This document shows, piece by piece, positions 1 to 9,461 of a stretch of DNA of 64,000 nucleotides (the stretch's first letter is position 1; each line of letters opens with the position of its first letter). The position numbers and the translations under genes were made by a program. Under the pieces are notes generated by a model. The model was given only the letters and a program-made list of their open reading frames with translations, searched no databases and was not told where the DNA came from. The stretch comes from Flavobacterium cyclinae (GTDB taxonomy: Bacteria; Bacteroidota; Bacteroidia; Flavobacteriales; Flavobacteriaceae). The stretch lies in assembly GCF_021172145.1 (NCBI RefSeq), contig NZ_CP089095.1, forward strand, positions 2,356,001 to 2,420,000, given 5' to 3'.

Positions 1-312
1 TTTGCAGGAGTTGACCCTGTAGCCGTTGAAGATATTCAACGAATTGTAGCCCAATTAAAAAACAAAAACATCGGAATTCTTATTACCGACCACAATGTTC
101 AAGAAACTTTGGCTATTACTGACAAAACCTACTTAATGTTTGAAGGTGGCATTTTAAAAGCAGGAAAGCCAGAAGAATTGGTAGCTGATGAAATGGTTAG
201 ACGTGTTTATCTAGGACAAAATTTTGAGTTACGAAAAACCAAAATTGATTTTGATGCTCCAAAAACAACCATTATTCATGGTAAAGGAGAATTAAATTTG
301 AATAAAGAATAG
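1..312 (+). CDS. lptB: LptB, LPS export ABC transporter ATP-binding protein (C-terminal part)
   Basis: This is the 3' end of an open frame that enters from the left edge; about 103 codons are visible. The start FAGVDPVAVEDIQ follows the usual LptB Walker B/D-loop order, then comes the H-loop region LITDHNVQETLAITD with its conserved histidine, and the C-terminal YLMFEGGILKAG stretch. LptB is the cytoplasmic ATPase that drives LptFG and lifts lipopolysaccharide from the inner membrane to the Lpt bridge. The ~25 residues after the LptB core are a lysine-rich tail of unknown role. The N-terminal Walker A half lies outside the window, so intactness cannot be judged. Confidence 0.9.
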   Translation, partial: FAGVDPVAVEDIQRIVAQLKNKNIGILITDHNVQETLAITDKTYLMFEGGILKAGKPEELVADEMVRRVYLGQNFELRKTKIDFDAPKTTIIHGKGELNLNKE

Positions 313-558
313 TTTTTTTTGTAGCACAAAGTTTCACGGATTTTAGCACAAAGCTTTATTTCTTTTATCATAGTACTGATTGTTAAACAAGGGATGCTTG
401 GCAGCAAGACAAGCTATGCGCATAGTCTAATGTGAATTATACTAAGTGCAATGTGCGACACTTCGGACTAAATCAACAATACGTGAAACAACTGTTTCTA
501 TGTGTTTTAATGAATTGCATCCTTTGCGAAAAAACTTTACTTCTTTACGTTTAAACAA
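313..558. other. Intergenic region without a recognisable gene
   Basis: About 245 AT-rich bases separate the stop of lptB from the stop of the lysozyme gene on the opposite strand. A 63-codon frame starts at 446 but runs into the lysozyme gene antisense and has no family resemblance. No convincing terminator hairpin was seen. Confidence 0.5.
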
Positions 559-1410
559 CTATCGAATACACTTCAGCAACAATTTATTTGTATCGCCATT
601 AAAAATATTAATATCCACCATTCCTTCAATGCCTTGAATTTGGGCTTTTTCAGTAAATTGCCAAAAGAGCCAATCCGATTCTAAATCATTGCGCCAAAAA
701 TTATAATTGGCAATCCAAAGTGGATAATCTGAAAATTCCTTTTTTAGGAAATCTGTATAATAACTCTCCCCAGAATAAATTATTGGTTTTACTTTATAGT
801 GCTTTTCCACTTTTTTCAACCATCTTCGTAATCCTACTTTTAGACTATCAATTGATTGAGATTTTGGTAATTTTTCAATATCCAAAACGGGTGGCAAATC
901 CCCTTTTTGTAATTTTACCGTAGTAATAAAATTTTCTGCTTGTTCCAATGAATTTTCATTGGGACGATAATAATGATAAGCGCCTCGAATAATTTGCCTT
1001 TCTTTTGCCCCTTTCCAGTTTTCTTTAAATCTGGTATCAATTTTGTTTTTTCCAGCCGTAGCACGAATAAAAACAAATGACAACTCAAAAGCTTCATCAA
1101 TATGATAAGTTTGCTCCCAATCGATTTTGCTTTGATATTCTGAAACATCAAAACCTATGGCTTTGTCATCGTGTTTGTGTAACACTTCATAAATGCGGAT
1201 ATCTGCTAATTTCCGTTCTTCTTTGGATAAAGTTGCTATATTTTTATTGGTTTTAAAACCCAAATAATACAAAAAACCATCTCGAAACTTATAAATTCCA
1301 ATCGCAACAAATAACAAAAGAACTAAAGAAATCAGGTAGAAAATCCATTTTCTTTTCGAGTTTGATTTTCTTTTTGTTATTGATTTATGCCTTTGAATTT
1401 TATAGGTCAT
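559..1410 (-). CDS. GH25 family lysozyme, membrane-anchored
   Basis: The 283-aa protein has a basic N-terminus (residues 1-21), one hydrophobic segment at about 22-40 and a glycoside hydrolase family 25 domain from about 84 to the end. GFDVSEYQ at 86-93 holds the conserved aspartate of the family's first strand, and VLDIE at about 175-179 holds the second acidic pair. GH25 enzymes cleave the N-acetylmuramic acid-GlcNAc bond of peptidoglycan. The single N-terminal segment without a clear cleavage site suggests anchoring to the inner membrane with the catalytic domain in the periplasm. Its start codon overlaps the stop of pssA (TAATG arrangement), so the two are probably co-transcribed. Confidence 0.85.
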   Translation of the reverse strand: MTYKIQRHKSITKRKSNSKRKWIFYLISLVLLLFVAIGIYKFRDGFLYYLGFKTNKNIATLSKEERKLADIRIYEVLHKHDDKAIGFDVSEYQSKIDWEQTYHIDEAFELSFVFIRATAGKNKIDTRFKENWKGAKERQIIRGAYHYYRPNENSLEQAENFITTVKLQKGDLPPVLDIEKLPKSQSIDSLKVGLRRWLKKVEKHYKVKPIIYSGESYYTDFLKKEFSDYPLWIANYNFWRNDLESDWLFWQFTEKAQIQGIEGMVDINIFNGDTNKLLLKCIR

Positions 1411-2144
1411 TACGCTTTTACTTTATTCGCAATCACAGAAACTAAAACATAACTAATGATAATCAAAGGAATAGCAACAAAACCTAATACAAAAAAGGAT
1501 AAAATAGAACCTAATAAAAACAAGATTTGCATTTTATATTTTGCCCAAGTAAATTCTTTTATTTTCAATGAAAAAAGTGGAATTTCGGCATTTAAAATAT
1601 AAGCACTTACTATTGTAATTACTAACAACACATAAGGGTTGTATAATATATTTGTTAGTGTTTCAAAATCATTTGCAAATTGTATCATTGGAATACTCAT
1701 AATTACCAAAGCATTAGCAGGTGTTGGTAACCCAATGAAAGAATCGGTTTGTCGTGTATCTATATTAAAATTAGCCAAACGATAACACGATGCTATGGTA
1801 ATTAAAAACCCTAAATAAGGAACAAATCCCATATAAAATGTATCTTCAGTTAGCATATAAGCAGGTTGCGTTTGTTGTATATCCTCAAACAATCTAAACA
1901 TCATTAATCCTGGCACAACGCCACAGGTTACCATATCCGCTAAAGAATCTAACTGAACTCCAAGAGGTCCGGCTACATTAAATTTTCTTGCAAAAAAACC
2001 ATCCCAAAAGTCAAAGAATATTCCTAAGCAAACAAAAAGAAAAGCTTCATCAAAATAACCTCTAAAAATGGCAATAATTGCCAATAAACCAGAAGAAAGG
2101 TTTAATAACGTAATAAGGTTAGGAATGTGTTTTTTAATTGTCAT
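1410..2144 (-). CDS. pssA: CDP-diacylglycerol--serine O-phosphatidyltransferase
   Basis: The 244-aa integral membrane protein carries the CDP-alcohol phosphatidyltransferase signature at about residues 48-70: DG, AR four residues on, then G and two aspartates (D48 G49, A52 R53, G62, D66, D70). It transfers the phosphatidyl group from CDP-diacylglycerol to serine, the first step to phosphatidylethanolamine. Several hydrophobic segments follow (about 12-40, 90-115, 140-190, 200-240). The length fits the PssA type of Bacteroidota. The gene lies directly upstream of the lysozyme gene with a one-base overlap. A TACCTTTG element at 2190-2197 is a plausible -7 box. Confidence 0.92.
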   Translation of the reverse strand: MTIKKHIPNLITLLNLSSGLLAIIAIFRGYFDEAFLFVCLGIFFDFWDGFFARKFNVAGPLGVQLDSLADMVTCGVVPGLMMFRLFEDIQQTQPAYMLTEDTFYMGFVPYLGFLITIASCYRLANFNIDTRQTDSFIGLPTPANALVIMSIPMIQFANDFETLTNILYNPYVLLVITIVSAYILNAEIPLFSLKIKEFTWAKYKMQILFLLGSILSFFVLGFVAIPLIIISYVLVSVIANKVKA

Positions 2145-2189
2145 AGTTATATTTTTAAAAAAATCTTACAAAACTTTATAAATTTAGAG

Positions 2190-2197
2190 CAAAGGTA
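2190..2197 (-). promoter_or_regulatory. Possible -7 element of pssA
   Basis: On the minus strand the bases read TACCTTTG, a full match to the Bacteroidota -7 consensus TAnnTTTG, about 45 bases before the pssA start. No good TTG -33 element is present at the expected distance, so this is tentative. Confidence 0.35.
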
Positions 2198-2261
2198 ATA
2201 CAATAAGTTAATACTTTTAGAGTTTAGTATTTGAGAAATTTATTTCATCTTTGTAAAAAAA

Positions 2262-3341
2262 TTGGCATTGAAAAAGACCACCTTATATTTTTTAATTTGT
2301 TTTTGTTGGATGGCTTATGGACAATCCATTCGGAAGTATTCCAATGAATTTTTAAATATTGGTGTAGATGCTGCGGCTTTAGGGATGTCAAACGCTGTAG
2401 TTTCACACACAGGTGATGTTAATTCAGGCTATTGGAATCCGGCAGGGTTATTAAAATTAGAAGACAAGCAATTTGCGATTATGCATGCCAATTATTTTGC
2501 GAATATTGCGCAATATGATTATGCTGGTTTTGCCATGCCAATAGACGACAGAAGCGCCGTGGGAATTTCAATAATTCGTTTTGGAGTTGATGACATTTTA
2601 AACACTACGCAACTTATCGACAGTGAAGGAAACATCGACTATAACCGCATTTCTCTTTTTTCAGCTGCAGATTATGGATTAACCGTTTCATACGCTAGAA
2701 GTTTACCTATTGAAGGTTTAAATTATGGAGTTAATGCAAAAGTTATACGAAGAGTTATAGGAGATTTTGCAAATTCTTGGGGATTTGGATTGGATTTAGG
2801 AATACAATATATCAGTGATGATGAAGATTGGAAATTTGGTTTAATGATTCGGGATATTACAACAACTTACAATACTTGGACCATTAATGAAGAAAAATAT
2901 CAGGAAATTGCTGATGCTATTCCGGGAGAGAATCAAGAATTACCTGAAACTAGCGAAATTACATTACCTAAAGCGCAATTAGGAATGTCTAAAAAATGGA
3001 TTATTCGTTATGATTATAGTTTGTTAGCAGCAACTAATTTAAACATGCAATTTGCTAGAACAAATGATTTAATCTCAACTAACGCTGTAAGTATTGATCC
3101 AGCTTTAGGGTTAGAATTTGGCTACATTGATTTGGTTTATCTTAGAGCTGGCGTTGGAAATTTTCAACAAATAACTCAAATTGACAATTCCAATAAATTA
3201 AGTTTTCAACCTAATATTGGAATAGGATTCAAATACAAAGGAATTCAAGTTGACTATGCTTTAACCGATTTAGGAGATCAAAGCGCTGCCTTATATTCCA
3301 ATATCTTTTCACTAAAAGTGGATTGGGAATTGTTTAGATAA
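2262..3341 (+). CDS. PorV/PorQ-family outer membrane beta-barrel protein
   Basis: The ~359-aa protein has a short signal peptide ending near residue 20 (CWMAYGQS) and a mature part made of alternating beta strands. The start resembles PorV/PorQ-type proteins: EFLNIGVDAAALGMSNAVV, then GYWNPAGL. PorV-like proteins are FadL-related barrels that shuttle T9SS cargo or serve as outer membrane channels; this paralogue may be involved in T9SS, but that is inference. No ATG fits. The frame can start at TTG 2262 or at TTG 2268, the latter giving a typical MKK signal-peptide start. A weak -7-like CATCTTTG lies at 2246-2253. The gene diverges from pssA. Confidence 0.75.
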   Translation: MALKKTTLYFLICFCWMAYGQSIRKYSNEFLNIGVDAAALGMSNAVVSHTGDVNSGYWNPAGLLKLEDKQFAIMHANYFANIAQYDYAGFAMPIDDRSAVGISIIRFGVDDILNTTQLIDSEGNIDYNRISLFSAADYGLTVSYARSLPIEGLNYGVNAKVIRRVIGDFANSWGFGLDLGIQYISDDEDWKFGLMIRDITTTYNTWTINEEKYQEIADAIPGENQELPETSEITLPKAQLGMSKKWIIRYDYSLLAATNLNMQFARTNDLISTNAVSIDPALGLEFGYIDLVYLRAGVGNFQQITQIDNSNKLSFQPNIGIGFKYKGIQVDYALTDLGDQSAALYSNIFSLKVDWELFR

Positions 3342-3386
3342 TTCTCATCAGAAAAAAGACAAAAGAACATAGATAATAGAACTCGA

Positions 3387-4499
3387 ATGATAAAAAAATT
3401 ACTTTTCCTATTTCTTTTCCTTGGAACAACAATTTCTTATTCCCAAAACATCACACTTTCTGAAAAGGCAAAAGTTAGTATTTTAACTTGTGGTCTAGGC
3501 CCTGAATCGTATGCTATGTATGGCCATACTGGAATTCGAATTAAAGACAGTTTAAAAGGAATTGATATAGTTTATAATTATGGTGCATTTGATTTTAGCA
3601 CTCCAAACTTTATTGGAAAATTTGTAAAAGGTGATTTACAATATTTTGTTACTTATGGAAATTTCATCGACTTCTATTACAATTATCAATACGAAAATAG
3701 AGAGATAATTGAACAAGAATTAAACCTTACACCTTTACAAATTCGTGATTTATATCAGCAATTAAATCAGTCTGTTTTTAGTGAAGAGCGTTTTTACACT
3801 TATAAGTTCATTGATCGAAATTGCACCACTATGGTTGTGGATAAAATAAATGGCATTTTAGGAAAGGAATACATAAAATCAAACACAACTAACCAATCGT
3901 ATCGGGAAATATTATATCCTTATATGACTGATTTTTACATGAAATTAGGAATACAATTGATTTTTGGTACAAAAGTAGATGAACCTGCTACCCGCTTATT
4001 TCTTCCATACGAATTTAAAGATGCTATTTCTGCGACAAAAGTTAATGGAAATCTGATTGAAAAAAACAAGACAACCCTTCTTAAAGTTACTCAATCAGAA
4101 TTGCCTTTTAATTGGCTTAATTCTATTTATTCGTTGATTACCATTTTGTTAATTTTAGTATTTTTAAACAAAAAATGGATACAAATTAGCTACTTTATTT
4201 TAGCTGGAATTTTAGGTGTATTCTTTTCTTTAGTTGGTTTGTATTCCTTACATGAAGAAGTATTATGGAATTATAACATATTATTATTTAACCCGCTTTT
4301 ATTAGTTTTTGCTTGGTATCTTAAAAAAGGAATTAAAGATAGAATTGTTTTATTTGGGAAAGTAATTTTAGCCTTATTGTTAGTGTATTTAGCCTATATG
4401 ACTACAAAAATTCACTTTGAAATTGTATGGCCTTTTATCGCCTTACATTTTTATTGGATAGGAAAAATTATTTTACAAATAAAAAAAGTAAGTAACTAG
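3387..4499 (+). CDS. DUF4105 (Lnb N-terminal periplasmic domain) membrane protein
   Basis: The 370-aa protein starts with a signal peptide (MIKKLLFLFLFLGTTISYSQ). Residues about 25-190 fit the DUF4105/Lnb periplasmic domain, including the YGHTGIRIKD and NYGAFDF stretches and the conserved RNCTT motif near residue 145. The C-terminal part (about 245-365) holds four to five hydrophobic segments and so anchors the protein in the inner membrane. The biochemical function of the family is not established. It follows the PorV-like gene by 45 bases in the same direction and ends 4 bases before the convergent sugar transferase gene. Confidence 0.8.
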   Translation: MIKKLLFLFLFLGTTISYSQNITLSEKAKVSILTCGLGPESYAMYGHTGIRIKDSLKGIDIVYNYGAFDFSTPNFIGKFVKGDLQYFVTYGNFIDFYYNYQYENREIIEQELNLTPLQIRDLYQQLNQSVFSEERFYTYKFIDRNCTTMVVDKINGILGKEYIKSNTTNQSYREILYPYMTDFYMKLGIQLIFGTKVDEPATRLFLPYEFKDAISATKVNGNLIEKNKTTLLKVTQSELPFNWLNSIYSLITILLILVFLNKKWIQISYFILAGILGVFFSLVGLYSLHEEVLWNYNILLFNPLLLVFAWYLKKGIKDRIVLFGKVILALLLVYLAYMTTKIHFEIVWPFIALHFYWIGKIILQIKKVSN

Positions 4500-4503
4500 C
4501 TTC

Positions 4504-5889
4504 TTATTGACCTCTGAAGAAAAGAATAGTGCTCAATGTCTTGATAATAATATTAATATCAAGAAATAAACTTCTATGTTTAATGTAATACAAATCATAT
4601 CGAAGCTTCATTAAACTATCTTCAAGATTTGCTCCATAAGGATAATTTACTTGTGCCCAACCTGTTAATCCTGGCTTAATTACATGGCGAGATTGATATA
4701 ATGGAATTACACTTGATATTTCATCAACAAATACTTTTCGTTCAGGTCTAGGTCCAATTATTGCCATATCCCCTTTCAATACATTGATAAATTGAGGAAA
4801 TTCATCTAATCTAGTCTTACGCAAAAATTTTCCAAAAGGAGTAATTCGACTATCATTCGTAGTTGCAAAAACAGCTCCATTTTGTTCAGCATTTTGAACC
4901 ATCGTTCGCAACTTATATATTGTAAATGGAACTCCATTTTTTCCAATTCTTTCCTGTGTATAAAAAAAACTACCTTTATTAAAAAATAGATTAATCAACC
5001 AAATAATTGGACAAATTAGCATAAAACCTAGTAAACCTACTATTGACAATAAAATATCAAATAAACGGTTAAAATAGATATATAATTTGTTTTGATTACT
5101 TCTACTAAATGGAAAAAATTTATACAATTCTTTATCTTCAAATTGAATTGGTAATCGATAAGTACTGCTCTCATAAACTTGATTGTATTTACGAATAACA
5201 ATTCCTTTCTCTAATAAACCAAGCAATTTAGTGTATAAATCTAATGAGGTTAATTTATTTTTTGAACTAATAACTACAATTTCAGAAATATAGTTTCGAG
5301 TTACAAATTCCTCTAAATGTTCTTCCGAAACTAATTCTATTTTAGATTCATGATGAGATTCTCCTATTGCAATATATCCTAAAACATGATAATGAGGATT
5401 AAACTTTGATAATTCTGCAACCATGAAATCAATTTCCTTGCTATTTGCAACAAACAAGACTTTTTTCATAAAGCGATTAGAAGCAAATAAAACAATATAA
5501 AGATACCTTCCTAATGATAAAGAAAATAAGATGGAAAAGAAAAATAATAAAATTTGTAAACGATTTGAAGGTAAAACGGGTGTATAAAAGGGTGTTAATA
5601 AATAAACTAATACCGTAACTGAAGAAGTTAAAATTATACTTTTTGAAATTTGAAGTCGATTACTTGCCGTTTGTAAATTATACATTTCAAAAATAGACCC
5701 AAAAAGAAGCAAATAAACCGCTAATACAATTGTCCATGTAAAGTTAGTTTGAGATACTTTAAAATAGTCAAATTGAAAATAATGACCAATAAAAGCCAAA
5801 ACAGTTATTGGAAAAAACAAATCTATAAAACGTAATAATATCTTACGTTCTGAAATTTCAAAATGTATTTTTCTTTTTTGTACTTGCAT
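4504..5889 (-). CDS. Polyprenyl glycosylphosphotransferase (initiating sugar transferase, WcaJ/WbaP-like)
   Basis: The 461-aa protein has four N-terminal membrane segments (about 17-37, 50-70, 86-106, 113-135), a cytosolic nucleotide-binding-like middle part, a re-entrant hydrophobic helix at about 280-305 and the bacterial sugar transferase domain. The domain shows the QERIGKNG motif, the catalytic DE pair in TRLDEFPQF and the IGPRPE motif. Such enzymes move a sugar-1-phosphate from a UDP-sugar to undecaprenyl phosphate and so start repeat-unit synthesis on the inner membrane. It is the last gene of the minus-strand glycan operon that begins at 11133. The sugar used cannot be read from the sequence. 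Confidence 0.9.
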   Translation of the reverse strand: MQVQKRKIHFEISERKILLRFIDLFFPITVLAFIGHYFQFDYFKVSQTNFTWTIVLAVYLLLFGSIFEMYNLQTASNRLQISKSIILTSSVTVLVYLLTPFYTPVLPSNRLQILLFFFSILFSLSLGRYLYIVLFASNRFMKKVLFVANSKEIDFMVAELSKFNPHYHVLGYIAIGESHHESKIELVSEEHLEEFVTRNYISEIVVISSKNKLTSLDLYTKLLGLLEKGIVIRKYNQVYESSTYRLPIQFEDKELYKFFPFSRSNQNKLYIYFNRLFDILLSIVGLLGFMLICPIIWLINLFFNKGSFFYTQERIGKNGVPFTIYKLRTMVQNAEQNGAVFATTNDSRITPFGKFLRKTRLDEFPQFINVLKGDMAIIGPRPERKVFVDEISSVIPLYQSRHVIKPGLTGWAQVNYPYGANLEDSLMKLRYDLYYIKHRSLFLDINIIIKTLSTILFFRGQ

Positions 5890-5948
5890 AGTTTTAGGGG
5901 AAATTTAGGTGCAAAGAAACAAAAATAATATTAATACAATAATAAAAA

Positions 5949-6956
5949 TTAATATAACATCTTTAACCACTGCTTTTTGACAACTCCCCAATCCAATTGT
6001 TCAATCCATTTTCTACCATTTGACGATAACAAACTACACTTTAAACTATCCGACAATAAATCAATTATTACATTAGCCATTTGTTCATCATCATCATCGT
6101 TAACTAAAATTGCATTTTGATTATGAGTTAACAAATAAGGAATTCCACCAACATTTGTTGAAATAACTGGCAAACCAATTGCCATAGCCTCCATTACACT
6201 AACAGGAGTATTATCAAAATGGGTCGTATTTATAAAAAAATCAGAATTTGATGCCAATTCTAACCATTGATCTCTACTTAATTTACCTGTAAAGTTTACT
6301 TCAACACCTAGTTCTTGTGCAAATTTCTTGGTTGTATTAAGACTTCCATCTTTATCAGGCCCCACCATTGTTAGTTGAGCATTAGGGTATTTTTTTTGGA
6401 TTCTAGAAAGTACTTTAATTGCCATTTTTGGATTATAAATTGTGGCAAAAGCTCTAACCCAAATAATTTTTGGAGCATAATTATCTCTTGATTTAAAATT
6501 GTAGTGTTTTATTTCAAGAGCATTAGGAATGTAGATAATATTATGATATCCGTGTTCTTCAAAAACTTTTTTTAAAAATCCTGAAGGCGCTACATTTTGA
6601 TAAGCATTCGAAAACAACTTTTTGCAAATTCTTGGATTTAATTTCAATCGCTTAGGTAAATCTCCACCATGAAGAATGGGTATATATTTTATTTTAAAAA
6701 TATCAGACAAATAGCCACAAAAAAAAGCATACCAAAAAGCTTTCGTACTATACGTATCAATTAGAACATAAGAAACTTTATTACGGTATTTAAATAAAGT
6801 TAATAACATATCAAGTAATCGAAAAAGAAACCTTTTTTTACTTGAGGCATAATAAATCTCAAAACCTTCTTTCTCTAAATTAGGACCTAAAGTTTCAATA
6901 GTGGTTTTATTTAAACCATGTTTAGACAGTTGGTTTCCTATGTATAGTATTTTCAT
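5949..6956 (-). CDS. Glycosyltransferase, GT4 family
   Basis: The 335-aa protein has the GT-B two-domain layout. The C-terminal domain shows the GT4 donor-binding pattern TPVSVMEAMAIGLPVISTNVGG (glutamate of the EX7E region) near residues 250-272, and TMVGPDKDGS before it. It should transfer a sugar from a nucleotide-sugar donor during assembly of the surface glycan. The start overlaps the end of the polymerase gene by 35 bases, which indicates co-transcription and possibly translational coupling. The donor and linkage cannot be predicted. Confidence 0.82.
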   Translation of the reverse strand: MKILYIGNQLSKHGLNKTTIETLGPNLEKEGFEIYYASSKKRFLFRLLDMLLTLFKYRNKVSYVLIDTYSTKAFWYAFFCGYLSDIFKIKYIPILHGGDLPKRLKLNPRICKKLFSNAYQNVAPSGFLKKVFEEHGYHNIIYIPNALEIKHYNFKSRDNYAPKIIWVRAFATIYNPKMAIKVLSRIQKKYPNAQLTMVGPDKDGSLNTTKKFAQELGVEVNFTGKLSRDQWLELASNSDFFINTTHFDNTPVSVMEAMAIGLPVISTNVGGIPYLLTHNQNAILVNDDDDEQMANVIIDLLSDSLKCSLLSSNGRKWIEQLDWGVVKKQWLKMLY

Positions 6957-8274
6957 CTACAAAGCTTACTTTTAAAAGTGTTAAAGCATAAATAAATGCT
7001 GGTGCTGCAATACGCATTGCCGCGTGATTGATTGTTAATAACCAAAAAACAAAAAAGGAAATTAAAAAAATATGTTCTCTGTTATTCAAATAAAAAATTA
7101 GTGGTGTAAACAACAAAATCATGAATGCTAAAATACCAAAAACACCATGTTCAGCTAACAATCTAGTAATTTCATTATGAGATGCCGCTTCTATACCAGT
7201 CATTTGTTCTCTATATTCTTTGTTTTTACCAACACCTATTCCCCATACTGGATTCTCTAAAAACATGATTAATTCGGTATTCGCAATTTCTCCCCTTCCT
7301 CCTAATTTATCAACTTTTTCCCTTCCTCTAGCATCTTTATTTGCATATCTATTTTCTATCATGCCGCCCGTTTGCAACACACTATAAGTCCATACAAAAC
7401 CTCCAATTATCAGAGAACTTATAGTTAGAATCACAATAATACTTTTTGCTTTAGTGTTTGCAAACCAATATAAAACAAAGATTAATACTACAATCATTGC
7501 AATAGCAGTTAATACTCCTCCTCTAGAAAAAGTTACAATCCCTCTAAAAGATGTCATTAACAACAAGGCTAAATGAACTAAAAAAACCAATTTTGATTTG
7601 GAAAATAATATCAATAAAGCAAAAAAACAAAACATACCTAAACCTAGGATTGTAGAAACTTGATTGGGACCAAAACCTCCAGAAGTAGCAAAATTTGATT
7701 GCGTTCCTGTAACTACATCTCTAATTGAAGGTGTATATAAAAACAAATACACTACCATGGACACTAACGGTAATGCAATTGCCTTAATTATATATTCTAT
7801 TTGAGTTAATGTAACTTTTCTGTTAAAACAATACAATGCGCTAACAAACAAAGCAACTTCACCAAGTATGTTAAACAATATTGCTTTTCTTACATCTACT
7901 TCATATCCAAGGACATTAGCACCTATATAAACTCCGGGCAACAGAAGCAAAATAAAAAATAAATAAATAATTGCGTTTTTAGAAATTCCTGAATACAGCA
8001 TCCCTAAAATAAAGAAAATAATCACTTCATATTTTGCTAGTTCATGAACTGCATTTCCTCCCGTCATCCTTAAAAACACTTCGACACCAACTACATACGA
8101 AGTAATCAAAAGTACTTCATTATTCTTATTTTTAGAATTAACTAGCAAAATTGTACCTAATAAAGGTATAAGGACACCATAAATTTTGGAAAGAAAAGGC
8201 ACTGCATAAATTAAAAAGGCTAGCAAAACATGCAATCCTAAAATCAATAAATATGTACGTTGATTACTTTTCAT
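6922..8274 (-). CDS. O-antigen ligase/polymerase family protein (Wzy-like)
   Basis: The 450-aa protein is hydrophobic throughout, with about ten to twelve membrane segments. It has the Wzy_C-type periplasmic loop near residues 325-380, with ENPVWGIGVGKN followed by SHNEITRLLAEHGVFG; this arginine- and histidine-containing loop is typical of O-antigen polymerases and ligases. It would polymerise lipid-linked repeat units or ligate a glycan to its acceptor in the periplasm. It sits between two GT4 genes in the operon. Polymerase and ligase cannot be told apart from sequence alone. No Wzx flippase gene is visible anywhere in the window. Confidence 0.8.
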   Translation of the reverse strand: MKSNQRTYLLILGLHVLLAFLIYAVPFLSKIYGVLIPLLGTILLVNSKNKNNEVLLITSYVVGVEVFLRMTGGNAVHELAKYEVIIFFILGMLYSGISKNAIIYLFFILLLLPGVYIGANVLGYEVDVRKAILFNILGEVALFVSALYCFNRKVTLTQIEYIIKAIALPLVSMVVYLFLYTPSIRDVVTGTQSNFATSGGFGPNQVSTILGLGMFCFFALLILFSKSKLVFLVHLALLLMTSFRGIVTFSRGGVLTAIAMIVVLIFVLYWFANTKAKSIIVILTISSLIIGGFVWTYSVLQTGGMIENRYANKDARGREKVDKLGGRGEIANTELIMFLENPVWGIGVGKNKEYREQMTGIEAASHNEITRLLAEHGVFGILAFMILLFTPLIFYLNNREHIFLISFFVFWLLTINHAAMRIAAPAFIYALTLLKVSFVDENTIHRKPTV

Positions 8275-8314
8275 AAATCCATTTGAAATTTATTCTAGAA
8301 AATTTCTAGTTTGA

Positions 8315-9403
8315 TCAATTATTTTGATAGGCTGATATTATTTTCTGAATTACTTTTTCTGGAGCATAATTATCCTTAACAAAGGTATTTAAATTTTTAG
8401 CCAGAGAAGCATTTTTATCTGATTCGTTTTCAATTTTCATAAAGACATCTCGCAATTCTTCTTCATTATTTGAAGAAATTAAATAACCCGTTACATCATT
8501 TTGAACAATTGAATTACAATAACCAACATTAGTACAAATTACGGTTAAACCTGCCATACCATACTCTAACAAAGTAACTGGAAATCCTTCATAACTTGAT
8601 ACTAATATCCCTACTGAAGCTTGTTTTAAAATATTATTCACATCTGTACAAGTACCATAAATAAAAATACTTTCTTGCAAATTATTTTGTTGGATAAAAT
8701 CTTTTAACTCATCAGAATAACTATCCTTTTTGTCTTTACCAATTAAATGCAAAGTCCAACCTAAATTTGCTATTTTACTTGTATAAAATGAACGTAAAGC
8801 CAAAATATGGTTTTTAGGATGATGTAAATTAGCTAAAAAAACTATCCTTTTTTCCGGACTTCCATTAAGAAAAGTAACCGGTAGTTCTTGTGAAGAATCA
8901 GAAGTGAAATTAGATAAAAATTCAACATTTTTAACCATTAATTTCTTTTTAGCCCAATCCCTAAGTACCTCATTAACTGTAAAAACACCGCTAAACAAAA
9001 TTGAAAACAAACGAAGTAAAAAGTAATTATCTCTAGATTGAACTCGATTACCAAAATGATCATGCCAATAAACACGAATAGAAGGCATTGTAAATTTTAA
9101 TAAAATGGCAAAAAAATATGACGTTCCGTGTGCATGAATTGTATTTACTTTATTGTTCTTAACAAACTTTCTCAATCGAAGTAACGCACTAATATCAACC
9201 GATTTCTTTTTATCTAAAAAGGCATAACTTACCTTTTCATAAATCGTACTTTTCAAACCACCTTCTAATCGGGTTACCACTAATCCTGATAAAGCTACTT
9301 TATCAACAAGTCCGTTTGCAATAGTTACAGTCATACGCTCGGCACCACCTGGCTCTAGGCTGTCGATTAACTGAATTACGCGAATATTATTATCTATTTT
9401 CAA
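8315..9403 (-). CDS. Glycosyltransferase, GT4 family
   Basis: The 362-aa protein begins with a typical GT4 N-terminus (VIQLIDSLEPGGAERMTV), where the acceptor-side glycine-rich loop lies. It shows IVFLANLHHPKNH at the domain junction and a C-terminal ILVSSYEGFPVTLLEYGMAG segment with the conserved glutamates. It probably adds one sugar of the repeat unit on the cytosolic face of the inner membrane. It lies 40 bases upstream of the polymerase gene in the same operon. Substrates are unknown. Confidence 0.85.
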   Translation of the reverse strand: MKIDNNIRVIQLIDSLEPGGAERMTVTIANGLVDKVALSGLVVTRLEGGLKSTIYEKVSYAFLDKKKSVDISALLRLRKFVKNNKVNTIHAHGTSYFFAILLKFTMPSIRVYWHDHFGNRVQSRDNYFLLRLFSILFSGVFTVNEVLRDWAKKKLMVKNVEFLSNFTSDSSQELPVTFLNGSPEKRIVFLANLHHPKNHILALRSFYTSKIANLGWTLHLIGKDKKDSYSDELKDFIQQNNLQESIFIYGTCTDVNNILKQASVGILVSSYEGFPVTLLEYGMAGLTVICTNVGYCNSIVQNDVTGYLISSNNEEELRDVFMKIENESDKNASLAKNLNTFVKDNYAPEKVIQKIISAYQNN

Positions 9404-9461
9404 AGAAACTTTATTATTATCATTTACAATTTAATCCTAAATAGCGTGAAATTTAATCAAC

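Noticed and set aside
446..637. A 63-codon open frame after lptB
   Set aside because: No family features, overlaps the lysozyme gene antisense, and codon use gives a low-complexity protein.
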